Assembly (NCBI GenBank): GCA_029065305.1
Contig: JAIEIQ010000351.1
Coordinates: 1-7,604 of the forward strand
Reading direction: 5' to 3'
Origin: Oscillospiraceae bacterium
Lineage (GTDB): Bacteria > Bacillota > Clostridia > Oscillospirales > Oscillospiraceae
Length of the DNA stretch: 7,604 nt
In this document: positions 1 through 6,683 of the stretch, one piece after another
How positions within the stretch are numbered: the stretch's first letter is position 1
Layout of the letters: every line of letters starts with the position of its first letter
Translations under genes and position numbers: made by a program
The notes under the pieces: model-generated
What the model was told of the DNA's origin: nothing
The model's database searches: none
The model's input: only the letters and a program-made list of their open reading frames with translations

Positions 1-212
1 ATCCGGACCACAAAGTGCTGTCCGTCCAGCCTCTCGCAGGATGACGGAAGGCCCTTTCCCGAGGCCAGGCGGGTGACGTTCTGCACGGCGATCTCGTTGT
101 CCACGTGGACCTCCAGCGTACCGGGGCCGGCCAGCTCCCCCAGGGCCCTGGCGGCTCTGACCACGGGGATAGGGCACTGCTCGCCGAGGGCGTTGACGGT
201 GACTGTCTCCAT
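1..212 (-). CDS. yedF: Selenium-metabolism protein YedF, N-terminal TusA-like part (cut by window edge)
   Basis: The 70 visible codons encode a TusA/SirA-like domain that begins METVTVNALGEQCPIPVV. It carries the family's Cys-Pro-x-Pro motif, with the conserved Cys at residue 13. The later stretch VDNEIAVQNVTRLA is typical of YedF rather than plain TusA. TusA-family proteins carry sulfur as a persulfide on that Cys. YedF proteins usually add a DsrE-like C-terminal domain and co-occur with selenium-utilisation genes (family knowledge), but that domain would lie beyond the left edge. The ATG at 210-212 is preceded by a GGGAG-type ribosome site seven bases upstream. The gene follows the P-loop gene on the same strand, with a terminator-like hairpin between them, so it may depend on readthrough or an unseen weak promoter. 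A stand-alone TusA is the alternative. Confidence 0.8.
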   Translation of the reverse strand, partial: METVTVNALGEQCPIPVVRAARALGELAGPGTLEVHVDNEIAVQNVTRLASGKGLPSSCERLDGQHFVVR

Positions 213-244
213 ATCGTTTCTCCCTTCTGTTTTTCAGAGTGTGC

Positions 245-280
245 AAAAGCCCGCCGCACGGGAAAGCACCGGCGGCGGGC
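245..280 (-). terminator. GC-rich hairpin with T-run, terminator-like, after the P-loop gene
   Basis: The arms at 249-257 and 272-280 are a perfect 9-bp GC-only stem (GCCCGCCGC/GCGGCGGGC) around a 14-base loop. Read on the minus strand, the stem is followed at once by TTTTGCAC. It lies 26 bases past the stop codon of the P-loop gene and before yedF. The T-run is only four bases, so termination may be partial and leave some readthrough into yedF. Confidence 0.6.
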
Positions 281-305
281 GGGTATCATATCGAAAGAGG
301 GGCGG

Positions 306-716
306 TTACATATACTTGCGCATCGTGTCGGTGGCGCTCTCCGGGTCTCCGCTGACGGTGACGGTGATCTTCAGATTCAGGGATGCGCTGAATTTGTCCA
401 TCCAGTTGAGAAACGCGCCAATGCTCCGCTCGTCCGTGCTGCCGGCCACCTTGCACAGGTTGTCCACAAAGACGTGGGAGATGTCGTAGTTGCCGGCATA
501 CATGCCGCAGATGAAGCCCCGCAGGCAGTCAAAGCTGTCGATACCGAACTCCGAGGCGTCCACCAGACGGGTCTGATGCCGCAGGCTGAAGCTCATGTTC
601 CGGGTGGGCTCAATGCACACCATGCACCCGGTTTCCGTATCGCCGGCGCTGTCCATCAGCTCGAGCAGCTGCTTGGTCTTTCCCTCGCCCGAGCCGCTCA
701 TGATCAGTCTAACCAT
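306..716 (-). CDS. Small P-loop NTPase-like protein of unknown function
   Basis: This 136-residue soluble protein starts with a beta strand running into SGSGEGKTK (residues 7-15), a Walker A-like loop with Lys13 and Thr14. The first loop position is Ser rather than the usual Gly or Ala, so nucleotide binding is likely but not certain. A second hydrophobic strand ending in Asp, HVFVD (residues 81-85), fits a Walker B. There is no signal peptide, membrane segment or second domain. I recall similar short proteins in Clostridia, sometimes labelled ATP-binding or, misleadingly, PilT, but know of no established function. The start is fixed by an AGGAG site nine bases upstream of ATG, and a good promoter lies at 764-792. 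It is followed by a hairpin terminator and then yedF. Confidence 0.8.
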   Translation of the reverse strand: MVRLIMSGSGEGKTKQLLELMDSAGDTETGCMVCIEPTRNMSFSLRHQTRLVDASEFGIDSFDCLRGFICGMYAGNYDISHVFVDNLCKVAGSTDERSIGAFLNWMDKFSASLNLKITVTVSGDPESATDTMRKYM

Positions 717-763
717 ATGATATCACTCCTTCTCTGCATTTGGTTCTGATGATGGGTATCTAC

Positions 764-792
764 AGCATATCACAGCCGGGAGCGAAACACAA
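764..792 (-). promoter_or_regulatory. Predicted sigma-A-type promoter of the P-loop gene
   Basis: On the minus strand there is TTGTGT (787-792), a 17-base spacer, then TATGCT (764-769), in the gap between the sortase stop and the P-loop gene start. It implies a leader of roughly 40 bases ending in the AGGAG ribosome site at 726-730. It suggests the P-loop gene is transcribed independently of the sortase. Confidence 0.55.
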
Positions 793-821
793 CGGGAAAA
801 TGAAAAATTCACAGCTTGTTT

Positions 822-1673
822 TTATTTCCCAGGGGTGGGGGTGTCCTCCGGCGGGGGCTCCTCCCCGGCGATCCGCCGGGCCACCACCACGAAGCGGCCG
901 TAGTCGGTGTGGTAGCTGCACGTGGAGAGGGTGAGGAGCTGGTCCCCAAAGGACACCTCCGCCCCGGAGTCGTAGGCGGCGAGGCGGCGGACCTGGCGGA
1001 TGTAGCTGTTGAAGGACGCCTCCTCCGTCAGATCGGTGTACCTGTGGTACTGGAATTTGCTGGCGTAGGCCTTGGTATAGAAGGCGGCTACCACCTCATA
1101 GCTGTTCTCCTCGGTGAGCGTATCATAGCGGATAACGGGGTGGGCCTTGGCGAATTCCGGGTCTGCGTACTGCATGATGCCCGCGAACATGGATCCGTCC
1201 TTCATATGGTGCCCGTAGATGAGGACGTTGGAGCCGTCGGGGGTGCTGTTGGCCCCGATGAAGAGACAGCCGCTGGAGGCATATTTCTTGTCGAAGCCAC
1301 GGTGGATGTAGTACTCCGGATCATCGGGGGTGAACATAACAGGGTAGTCGATCCGGGTGTCCTCGATATAGATCCAGCCGGCCATGTCGCTGTTCATGCT
1401 GTAGAGGGCGTCGTACTGGTAGAGGAGGCCGCTGGCGGCGTACTTGGGCAGCACGACGCTTTCCAGCCCGGACTGAATGCCCGTCCCCGTGCCGCTGGGG
1501 GCGGGCTCCGCTTCGCCTCCCCGGGCGGCGCGGACCATCGCGGCCAGCTGCTCGTTGGCGGCGCGCTCTCTGCTGGAGCGGATGAGATCCCGGACCAGAA
1601 GGGAGCCGGATACGAGGAACACAAGGACGCAGGCGGCAAGGGCGGCGGTCCGCCAGTTCAGCTTCTTTTTCAT
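822..1673 (-). CDS. srtB: Class B sortase (SrtB-like cysteine transpeptidase)
   Basis: Sortases cut a C-terminal sorting signal of a secreted protein and join it to the peptidoglycan cross-bridge or to pilin subunits, outside the membrane. This 283-residue protein has an N-terminal basic stretch (MKKK) and one hydrophobic anchor at about residues 9-27. A charged and then Pro/Gly/Thr-rich linker follows to about residue 65, then the sortase beta-barrel. The class B catalytic triad is visible: His155 in YGHHMKDGSMF, Cys252 in TLSTC, and Arg260 in GRFVVVARR. The tail after residue 270 is Pro/Glu-rich. The start codon has GGGAGG four bases upstream, a short but workable spacing, and no other in-frame ATG gives the anchor. 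No LPXTG- or NPQTN-type substrate is encoded in the window, so its target is unknown. It is divergent from the MBL-fold gene. Confidence 0.93.
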   Translation of the reverse strand: MKKKLNWRTAALAACVLVFLVSGSLLVRDLIRSSRERAANEQLAAMVRAARGGEAEPAPSGTGTGIQSGLESVVLPKYAASGLLYQYDALYSMNSDMAGWIYIEDTRIDYPVMFTPDDPEYYIHRGFDKKYASSGCLFIGANSTPDGSNVLIYGHHMKDGSMFAGIMQYADPEFAKAHPVIRYDTLTEENSYEVVAAFYTKAYASKFQYHRYTDLTEEASFNSYIRQVRRLAAYDSGAEVSFGDQLLTLSTCSYHTDYGRFVVVARRIAGEEPPPEDTPTPGK

Positions 1674-1696
1674 AGAACCTCCCGGCGTTTTTTCAT

Positions 1697-1726
1697 ATCA
1701 TAGCACAATTCCCTCCATCCTGCAAA
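1697..1726 (-). promoter_or_regulatory. Predicted extended -10 promoter of the sortase gene
   Basis: On the minus strand there is TTTGCA (1721-1726), an 18-base spacer ending in TGC, then TATGAT (1697-1702). The TGn just before the -10 box makes it an extended -10 promoter. The predicted start point is near 1690, giving a very short leader of about 17 bases that carries the GGGAGG ribosome site. Confidence 0.6.
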
Positions 1727-1776
1727 CAAAAGCTGGAGCCGCTGAGCGCCCGCCGGAGGCCGGAACGGAAAAATCC

Positions 1777-1805
1777 TTGACAGATGCAGAAAAATGAGAT
1801 ACCCT
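1777..1805 (+). promoter_or_regulatory. Predicted sigma-A-type promoter of the MBL-fold hydrolase gene
   Basis: A consensus TTGACA (1777-1782), a 17-base spacer and TACCCT (1800-1805) stand in an AT-rich gap of an otherwise GC-rich region. The -35 box is perfect and the -10 box is weak, which fits a promoter that needs an activator or is moderately expressed. The predicted start near 1812 gives a leader of about 55 bases ending in the strong AGGAGG at 1853-1858, nine bases before the ATG. Confidence 0.6.
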
Positions 1806-1815
1806 AGTAATCAAA

Positions 1816-1850
1816 TAAAATTACGAAACTATACAACGAAACAAATTTTA
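1816..1850 (+). repeat. AT-rich inverted repeat enclosing a direct repeat in the MBL gene leader
   Basis: TAAAATT (1816-1822) and AATTTTA (1844-1850) are perfect 7-base inverted arms. Between and overlapping them lie two copies of ACGAAAC (1823-1829 and 1836-1842) spaced 13 bases start to start. The block sits just downstream of the predicted transcription start. It could be a regulator site or simply low-complexity leader sequence. Confidence 0.35.
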
Positions 1851-1867
1851 ACAGGAGGTATCGCATT

Positions 1868-2680
1868 ATGCAGGATTTTCGAGTGACCAGGATCGGGGAG
1901 GGCGCGTACAGCATCTTGGACGCGGGAGACTCCTCCTTCTATGTCGTGGAGGGCGCGGAGCGGGCTGCGGTGATCGACACCGGCATTACCCCCGGCGGAC
2001 GCGTCATGCCCACCGTGTGCTCCCTGACGGACAAGCCGCCGGTTCTGATTCTGACCCATGCCCACATCGACCACATGCACCACATGGATGAGTTTGAGGA
2101 GGTGTACCTCTGCCATGAGGATCTGGCGCTCCCACCGGCGTATCTCCAGGAGATGATGGGCGGCAAAGATCTGAAGCTCGCATCGACCCGGGATATGCGC
2201 ACAGGCACGGTGATTGACCTGGGGGGCTGCGGCGTGGAGATCTGCCAGGTGCCGGGACATACGCCGGGCAGTGTGGCGGTCCTGGACACCCGGCGGGATC
2301 TCCTGTTCACCGGGGACGCCATTGGCAGCGGCTACGGCGTTTGGATGCAGGTGCCCGGCGCGCTCCCGCTGGAGGACTATCTCCGGAGCCTCACCGGCCT
2401 GATGAAGTGGCTGGTGGACCGGGGCGGCAGGATGCGCTTCTGGGGCGGACACAGTTACCAACAGTTCCAGTCCACCCTGATCCCCAACTACAACCCCCTG
2501 TCGATGGGCCTGCTGGCCGACCTCATCGACCTGGTGGACGGCGTGGTCCGAGGTGAGATCGTAGGCCGGGCCAGCAATGCGGACAAGGTGATGTCTCTGG
2601 AGCCGGGCCGGTACGCCAGCTTCGGCCGGGCGGAGCTGCAGTATATGGCTTCCAACATCCGCCGGGGGCCGGCCCGATAA
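1868..2680 (+). CDS. MBL-fold metallohydrolase
   Basis: This 270-residue cytoplasmic protein of the metallo-beta-lactamase superfamily has no signal peptide. The metal-binding motifs are intact and in order: HAHIDH at residues 64-69, His131 in PGHTPGS, Asp150 in LFTGDAIG, and His195 in WGGH. The early strand AAVIDTG (residues 33-39) is the usual second strand of the fold. Such enzymes bind two metal ions and hydrolyse esters, thioesters, lactones or phosphoesters. GHTPGS resembles glyoxalase II and lactonase relatives, but the substrate cannot be read from the sequence. The C-terminal third (about 200-270) shows nothing I recognise. The start is fixed by AGGAGG nine bases before ATG. It lies 167 bases upstream of a sugar ABC importer on the same strand, with no convincing terminator between, which suggests but does not prove a shared pathway. 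Confidence 0.92.
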   Translation: MQDFRVTRIGEGAYSILDAGDSSFYVVEGAERAAVIDTGITPGGRVMPTVCSLTDKPPVLILTHAHIDHMHHMDEFEEVYLCHEDLALPPAYLQEMMGGKDLKLASTRDMRTGTVIDLGGCGVEICQVPGHTPGSVAVLDTRRDLLFTGDAIGSGYGVWMQVPGALPLEDYLRSLTGLMKWLVDRGGRMRFWGGHSYQQFQSTLIPNYNPLSMGLLADLIDLVDGVVRGEIVGRASNADKVMSLEPGRYASFGRAELQYMASNIRRGPAR

Positions 2681-2756
2681 AATCGGCGAATTGCTCAGAA
2701 ACAGGGGATAAAAACTGGCATATCCTCCAAAAATGCCGGACTGAATCAAAAAATGA

Positions 2757-2785
2757 TTGACAGAAACAACATGGCAGTATATTGT
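2757..2785 (+). promoter_or_regulatory. Strong predicted promoter of the ABC importer operon
   Basis: A consensus TTGACA (2757-2762), a 17-base spacer and TATTGT (2780-2785) precede the solute-binding protein gene. The predicted start near 2792 falls inside the palindromic block at 2788-2810. The leader of about 55 bases ends in GGAGG at 2836-2840. Confidence 0.7.
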
Positions 2786-2787
2786 TA

Positions 2788-2810
2788 GTTATGTAATAAC
2801 GTTGCGCAAC
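2788..2810 (+). promoter_or_regulatory. Two abutting palindromes at the importer start point, candidate operator
   Basis: GTTAT-gta-ATAAC (2788-2800) is followed directly by the perfect 10-base palindrome GTTGCGCAAC (2801-2810). They begin three bases after the -10 box, where a bound repressor would block transcription. The second has the central CG common in LacI-family operators; the first is AT-rich, as ROK operators tend to be. The regulator encoded downstream is of the ROK type, so the link is open. Confidence 0.45.
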
Positions 2811-2847
2811 AAAAACGTGTAACGAATAATGCAGTGGAGGAATGATT

Positions 2848-3855
2848 ATGAAAAAGTATCTCAGCGTCCTGCTTGCCCTGGCAATGTGCCTGGCTTTGAC
2901 GGCCTGCGGCGGCGGAGACGCCAAGGACCCCGCCGGCCCCGCCGCAGATGGCGCCGGCAATGCCGGAGGCTCGCAGGACCAAATCACCGCAACATTCGTC
3001 TCCGTCATGCAGGGCGGCGCGGCCTGGAGCCGGGCTGAGGCCGGCTTCAATGACGCCTGCGCGGAGCTGGGCTGGAACGGCCAGTACGTGGCCCCCTCCA
3101 CCGCCAACGACGCTACGACCATGCTGGAGCTGACGGAGACCGCCCTGACCAACAACACCGACGTGCTCATCGGTGTGTACATGGATGTGGACGTGTTCGG
3201 CGACGTGCTGAAAAACGCCTTTGAGAGCGGCGTCTATGTGGCCTCCACCAACACCGTGCTGGGGCCTGAGTACGAGAACTTCTGGATCGGCACAGATCCC
3301 GTGGGCATGGGCACCACCCAGGCCAAGACCCTGGCGGAGCTGGCCGGGGACCAGGAGGTCACCGTGGTCTACATGCAGACCGTCGCCACCGCCACCACCC
3401 AGAACGAGCAGTACGCCGCCTTCTGCGAGTACCTGAAGGACTACCCCAACATCACCGTATTCGGCCAGGAGTACTGCGACTCCAATGAGATCACCGCCGC
3501 CGAGAAGATCGGCAACCTGGTCCGGGCCAACCCGGCCATCAACGCCTGCGTCTGCGCCGATGGCAACGGCGCCATCGGCATCGCCAACTACGTGGACGAG
3601 AATAACGCCAACGATTCCTTCATCTCCGTTGGCATCGACGACAGCGCCAGCATTCTCAACTACGTCACCAGCGGCGCGCTGGACTGCACCATCGCCCAGG
3701 ACTTCTACAAGATGGGCTATGAGAGCTGCATGATGATCAAGAGCATCATGGACGGCGGCAGCGTGGAGTTCAACAACGACTCCGGCACCATCGTCGTCAT
3801 GGCCTCCGACGTGGAGAGCTATGCCGCTGAGCGGGGCATTGAGCTGGGCGCCTGA
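2848..3855 (+). CDS. Sugar-type ABC importer solute-binding lipoprotein
   Basis: This is the extracellular, membrane-tethered receptor that captures the solute for the importer encoded next. The 335-residue protein starts MKKYLSVLLALAM and has a lipobox LTAC with the lipidated Cys at residue 20, then a Gly/Ala/Pro linker to about residue 44. The rest is a type I periplasmic-binding-protein fold (Peripla_BP_4, RbsB-like). Recognisable stretches are WIGTDPVGMG (146-155), CADGNGAIGIANYV (236-249) and VGIDDSASILNYV (261-273). The start is ATG at 2848, seven bases after GGAGG; the in-frame ATG at 2842 is only one base from that site. Codons are strongly C-ending (AAC, ACC, GCC, ATC), consistent with high expression. 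Ligand is unknown; ribose-, galactose-, xylose- and polyol-binding relatives share this fold. Confidence 0.92.
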   Translation: MKKYLSVLLALAMCLALTACGGGDAKDPAGPAADGAGNAGGSQDQITATFVSVMQGGAAWSRAEAGFNDACAELGWNGQYVAPSTANDATTMLELTETALTNNTDVLIGVYMDVDVFGDVLKNAFESGVYVASTNTVLGPEYENFWIGTDPVGMGTTQAKTLAELAGDQEVTVVYMQTVATATTQNEQYAAFCEYLKDYPNITVFGQEYCDSNEITAAEKIGNLVRANPAINACVCADGNGAIGIANYVDENNANDSFISVGIDDSASILNYVTSGALDCTIAQDFYKMGYESCMMIKSIMDGGSVEFNNDSGTIVVMASDVESYAAERGIELGA

Positions 3856-3874
3856 TACATCGACAGAGGAACCA

Positions 3875-3946
3875 CCGCGCGAAGCCTTGCTTCCGGACTG
3901 CGGCCGGGCGGCGCCCGGCCGGTCCGGAGCGCCGGGCTTCGCGCGG
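3875..3946 (+). ncRNA. Large nested intercistronic hairpin between binding-protein and permease genes
   Basis: The outer stem pairs 3875-3886 with 3935-3946 (12 bp, CCGCGCGAAGCC). After an internal loop, 3893-3898 pairs with 3922-3927 (6 bp), and after a two-base bulge 3901-3909 pairs with 3913-3921 (9 bp, loop of three). It starts about 20 bases after the stop codon and is followed by AATATTTTCAG, a poor T-run. Elements like this behind the first gene of an ABC operon often protect the upstream mRNA or attenuate transcription (established for malEFG-type operons). A role in raising binding-protein level here is inference. It is not an independent RNA gene. Confidence 0.75.
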
Positions 3947-3999
3947 AATATTTTCAGACCACCCCTGGCAGGACAGAGAGTGAAAGGAGCTAGTATATC

Positions 4000-4995
4000 G
4001 TGATGAACGAGCTGAAAAACGGGGGGCGGAAGGGCAGTCTCTTCTCCGCTTTCTTTTCCCGCACGGAGACCGGCGTGCTGCTGCCGCTGGCGCTTCTGAT
4101 TATTATCATTGGATTTGTCAACCGGGACTTCTTTGGCGTAGCCAACCTGATTGACGTTCTGCGCAGCAGCAGCTATACCTTCATCATTGCCGCGCCCCTG
4201 ACGCTGCTGATGATCAGCGGCGGCATGGACCTGTCCATCGCCGCGGCCACGGCCCTGGGGTGCGTGGTGTGCGCCTGGGGTCTGGCGGACTTCGGACTGG
4301 GCGTGATCCCCTCCGTCCTTCTGGCCCTGGCGGCCGGGGCTCTGGTGGGGCTGGCCAAGGCGGCGCTGGTGGTGACCTTTGATCTGCCGGCTTTCATTAT
4401 CACGCTGGGTCTGACGAAGATCGTCAACAGCTTCATTCTGGTCACAACCGACGGCATCGCCGTCTCCGGTCTGGGCAGCGAGTCCTTCAAGGCCCTGGGC
4501 CAGGGCCGTCTCTTCGGCCAGGTCCATTGGACCATCGTCATCGCCGTGGGCATCGGCGTCGCCATGCATATTCTGCTCACCAGGACCAAGTTCGGCCGGG
4601 CGGTAGCCGCCTGCGGCGGCAACCGGGAGACCGCCAAGCTGGCGGGCATCCATGTGACCCGGACCCGGTACATTGTGGAGATTATGGTCTCCGTGTTCGC
4701 CGCTTTCTGCGGCGTGTGCATGTGCAGCCGCTTCAACAGCGGACAGACCTCGGCGGGCACCGGCACGGAGCTGACCATTATGGCCTCCGTCATCATCGGC
4801 GGCACCTCCATGATGGGCGGCACGGGCACCATCCTGGGCGCGTTCCTGGGGTGCGTGCTGCTGGCGGTTATCAACAATGGCCTGGTGCTCATGCACGTGT
4901 CCACCAACTGGCAGAATATGATTTTCGGCCTGATTCTGGTGGTGTCCCTGTTCATCGACAAGTACCGCCGGGCCAAGAGCGGCGGCGGTCTATGA
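4000..4995 (+). CDS. Sugar ABC importer permease (RbsC/BPD_transp_2 family)
   Basis: This is the membrane channel of the importer, normally a homodimer. Its 331 residues are close to the usual RbsC length of about 320. After a short polar N-terminus the protein is almost entirely hydrophobic, with around ten membrane segments. Visible ones are near 26-41, 62-76, 82-95, 103-119, 178-193, 225-242, 276-291 and 306-319. The family motif SGGMDLSIAA (73-82) is present. The cytoplasmic loop that docks on the ATPase is TKFGRAVAACGGNRETAKLAGI-like (196-217, with GGN). IIGGTSMMGGTGT (265-277) matches the conserved C-terminal region. The GTG at 4000 lies ten bases after AGGAG; the ATG at 4003 would start the protein one residue later. 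The gene stands 144 bases after the binding protein and 30 before the ATPase. Confidence 0.93.
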   Translation: MMNELKNGGRKGSLFSAFFSRTETGVLLPLALLIIIIGFVNRDFFGVANLIDVLRSSSYTFIIAAPLTLLMISGGMDLSIAAATALGCVVCAWGLADFGLGVIPSVLLALAAGALVGLAKAALVVTFDLPAFIITLGLTKIVNSFILVTTDGIAVSGLGSESFKALGQGRLFGQVHWTIVIAVGIGVAMHILLTRTKFGRAVAACGGNRETAKLAGIHVTRTRYIVEIMVSVFAAFCGVCMCSRFNSGQTSAGTGTELTIMASVIIGGTSMMGGTGTILGAFLGCVLLAVINNGLVLMHVSTNWQNMIFGLILVVSLFIDKYRRAKSGGGL

Positions 4996-5025
4996 TGGCC
5001 GGCGGAATGGAGCGAGGTGACTGGA

Positions 5026-6546
<1,521 letters not shown>

Positions 6547-6619
6547 CGGGGCGGACGGGGCTGTCCGGCGGATTCTGCGCGGGAGGAGGCTTTTTTCCCT
6601 CCGCTCCCATGGAAATGCC

Positions 6620-6648
6620 TTGCAACATCTTCCCTTTTAGGCTAAAAT
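6620..6648 (+). promoter_or_regulatory. Predicted promoter of the ROK regulator gene
   Basis: TTGCAA (6620-6625), a 17-base spacer and TAAAAT (6643-6648) sit in the 137-base gap after the ATPase gene. The predicted start near 6655 leaves a leader of about 30 bases containing GGAGG sites at 6666-6670 and 6671-6675. The regulator is therefore probably transcribed on its own as well as by any readthrough from the importer. Confidence 0.6.
6635..6647 (+). promoter_or_regulatory. Perfect palindrome over the -10 box, candidate regulator operator
   Basis: TTTTAG-G-CTAAAA is a 13-base perfect inverted repeat that covers most of the predicted -10 box. Its AT-rich arms resemble the general style of NagC/Mlc-type ROK operators. 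It lies just before a ROK regulator gene, so autorepression is a natural inference. No second copy of this exact site is seen upstream of the importer. Confidence 0.5.
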
Positions 6649-6683
6649 AGGAGAAACGAACCATAGGAGGGGAGGGGTGCTGT

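Noticed and set aside
285..290. TATGAT on the minus strand as a -10 box for yedF
   Set aside because: No acceptable -35 box lies 16-18 bases upstream, and the implied start would fall inside the terminator-like hairpin.
816..1703. A 295-codon plus-strand open frame over the sortase gene
   Set aside because: It lies fully antisense to a sortase with an intact catalytic triad, its Gly/Val-rich translation matches nothing, and it has no better start signal.
2713..2737. Possible terminator after the MBL gene
   Set aside because: GGCAT/ATGCC is a short stem with an 11-base loop and no T-run on the plus strand. Another 5-bp hairpin (CCGAT/ATCGG) overlaps the stop codon and also lacks a T-run.
1829..2749. 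A 306-codon minus-strand open frame over the MBL-fold gene
   Set aside because: It is an antisense shadow; the plus strand shows all metal-binding motifs and a strong ribosome site.
2842..2847. ATG at 2842 as start of the solute-binding protein
   Set aside because: It lies one base after GGAGG, too close for initiation; the ATG at 2848 has a seven-base spacing and gives a normal lipoprotein signal.
2785..4896. A 703-codon open frame on the minus strand across the binding-protein and permease genes
   Set aside because: It is antisense to two well-supported genes that share a frame. Its translation is rich in His, Gly, Ala and Asp with no recognisable domain, as expected from strong C/G third-position bias.
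5017..5025. GTG at 5017 as start of the ATPase
   Set aside because: It is part of the GAGGTGA ribosome site that serves the ATG at 5026.
6552..6602. Possible terminator after the ATPase gene (T6 at 6591-6596)
   Set aside because: The only stem upstream is 5 bp (6552-6556/6563-6567), 23 bases before the T-run, and the GGAGG/CCTCC pairing places the T-run in the loop. Neither fits an intrinsic terminator.
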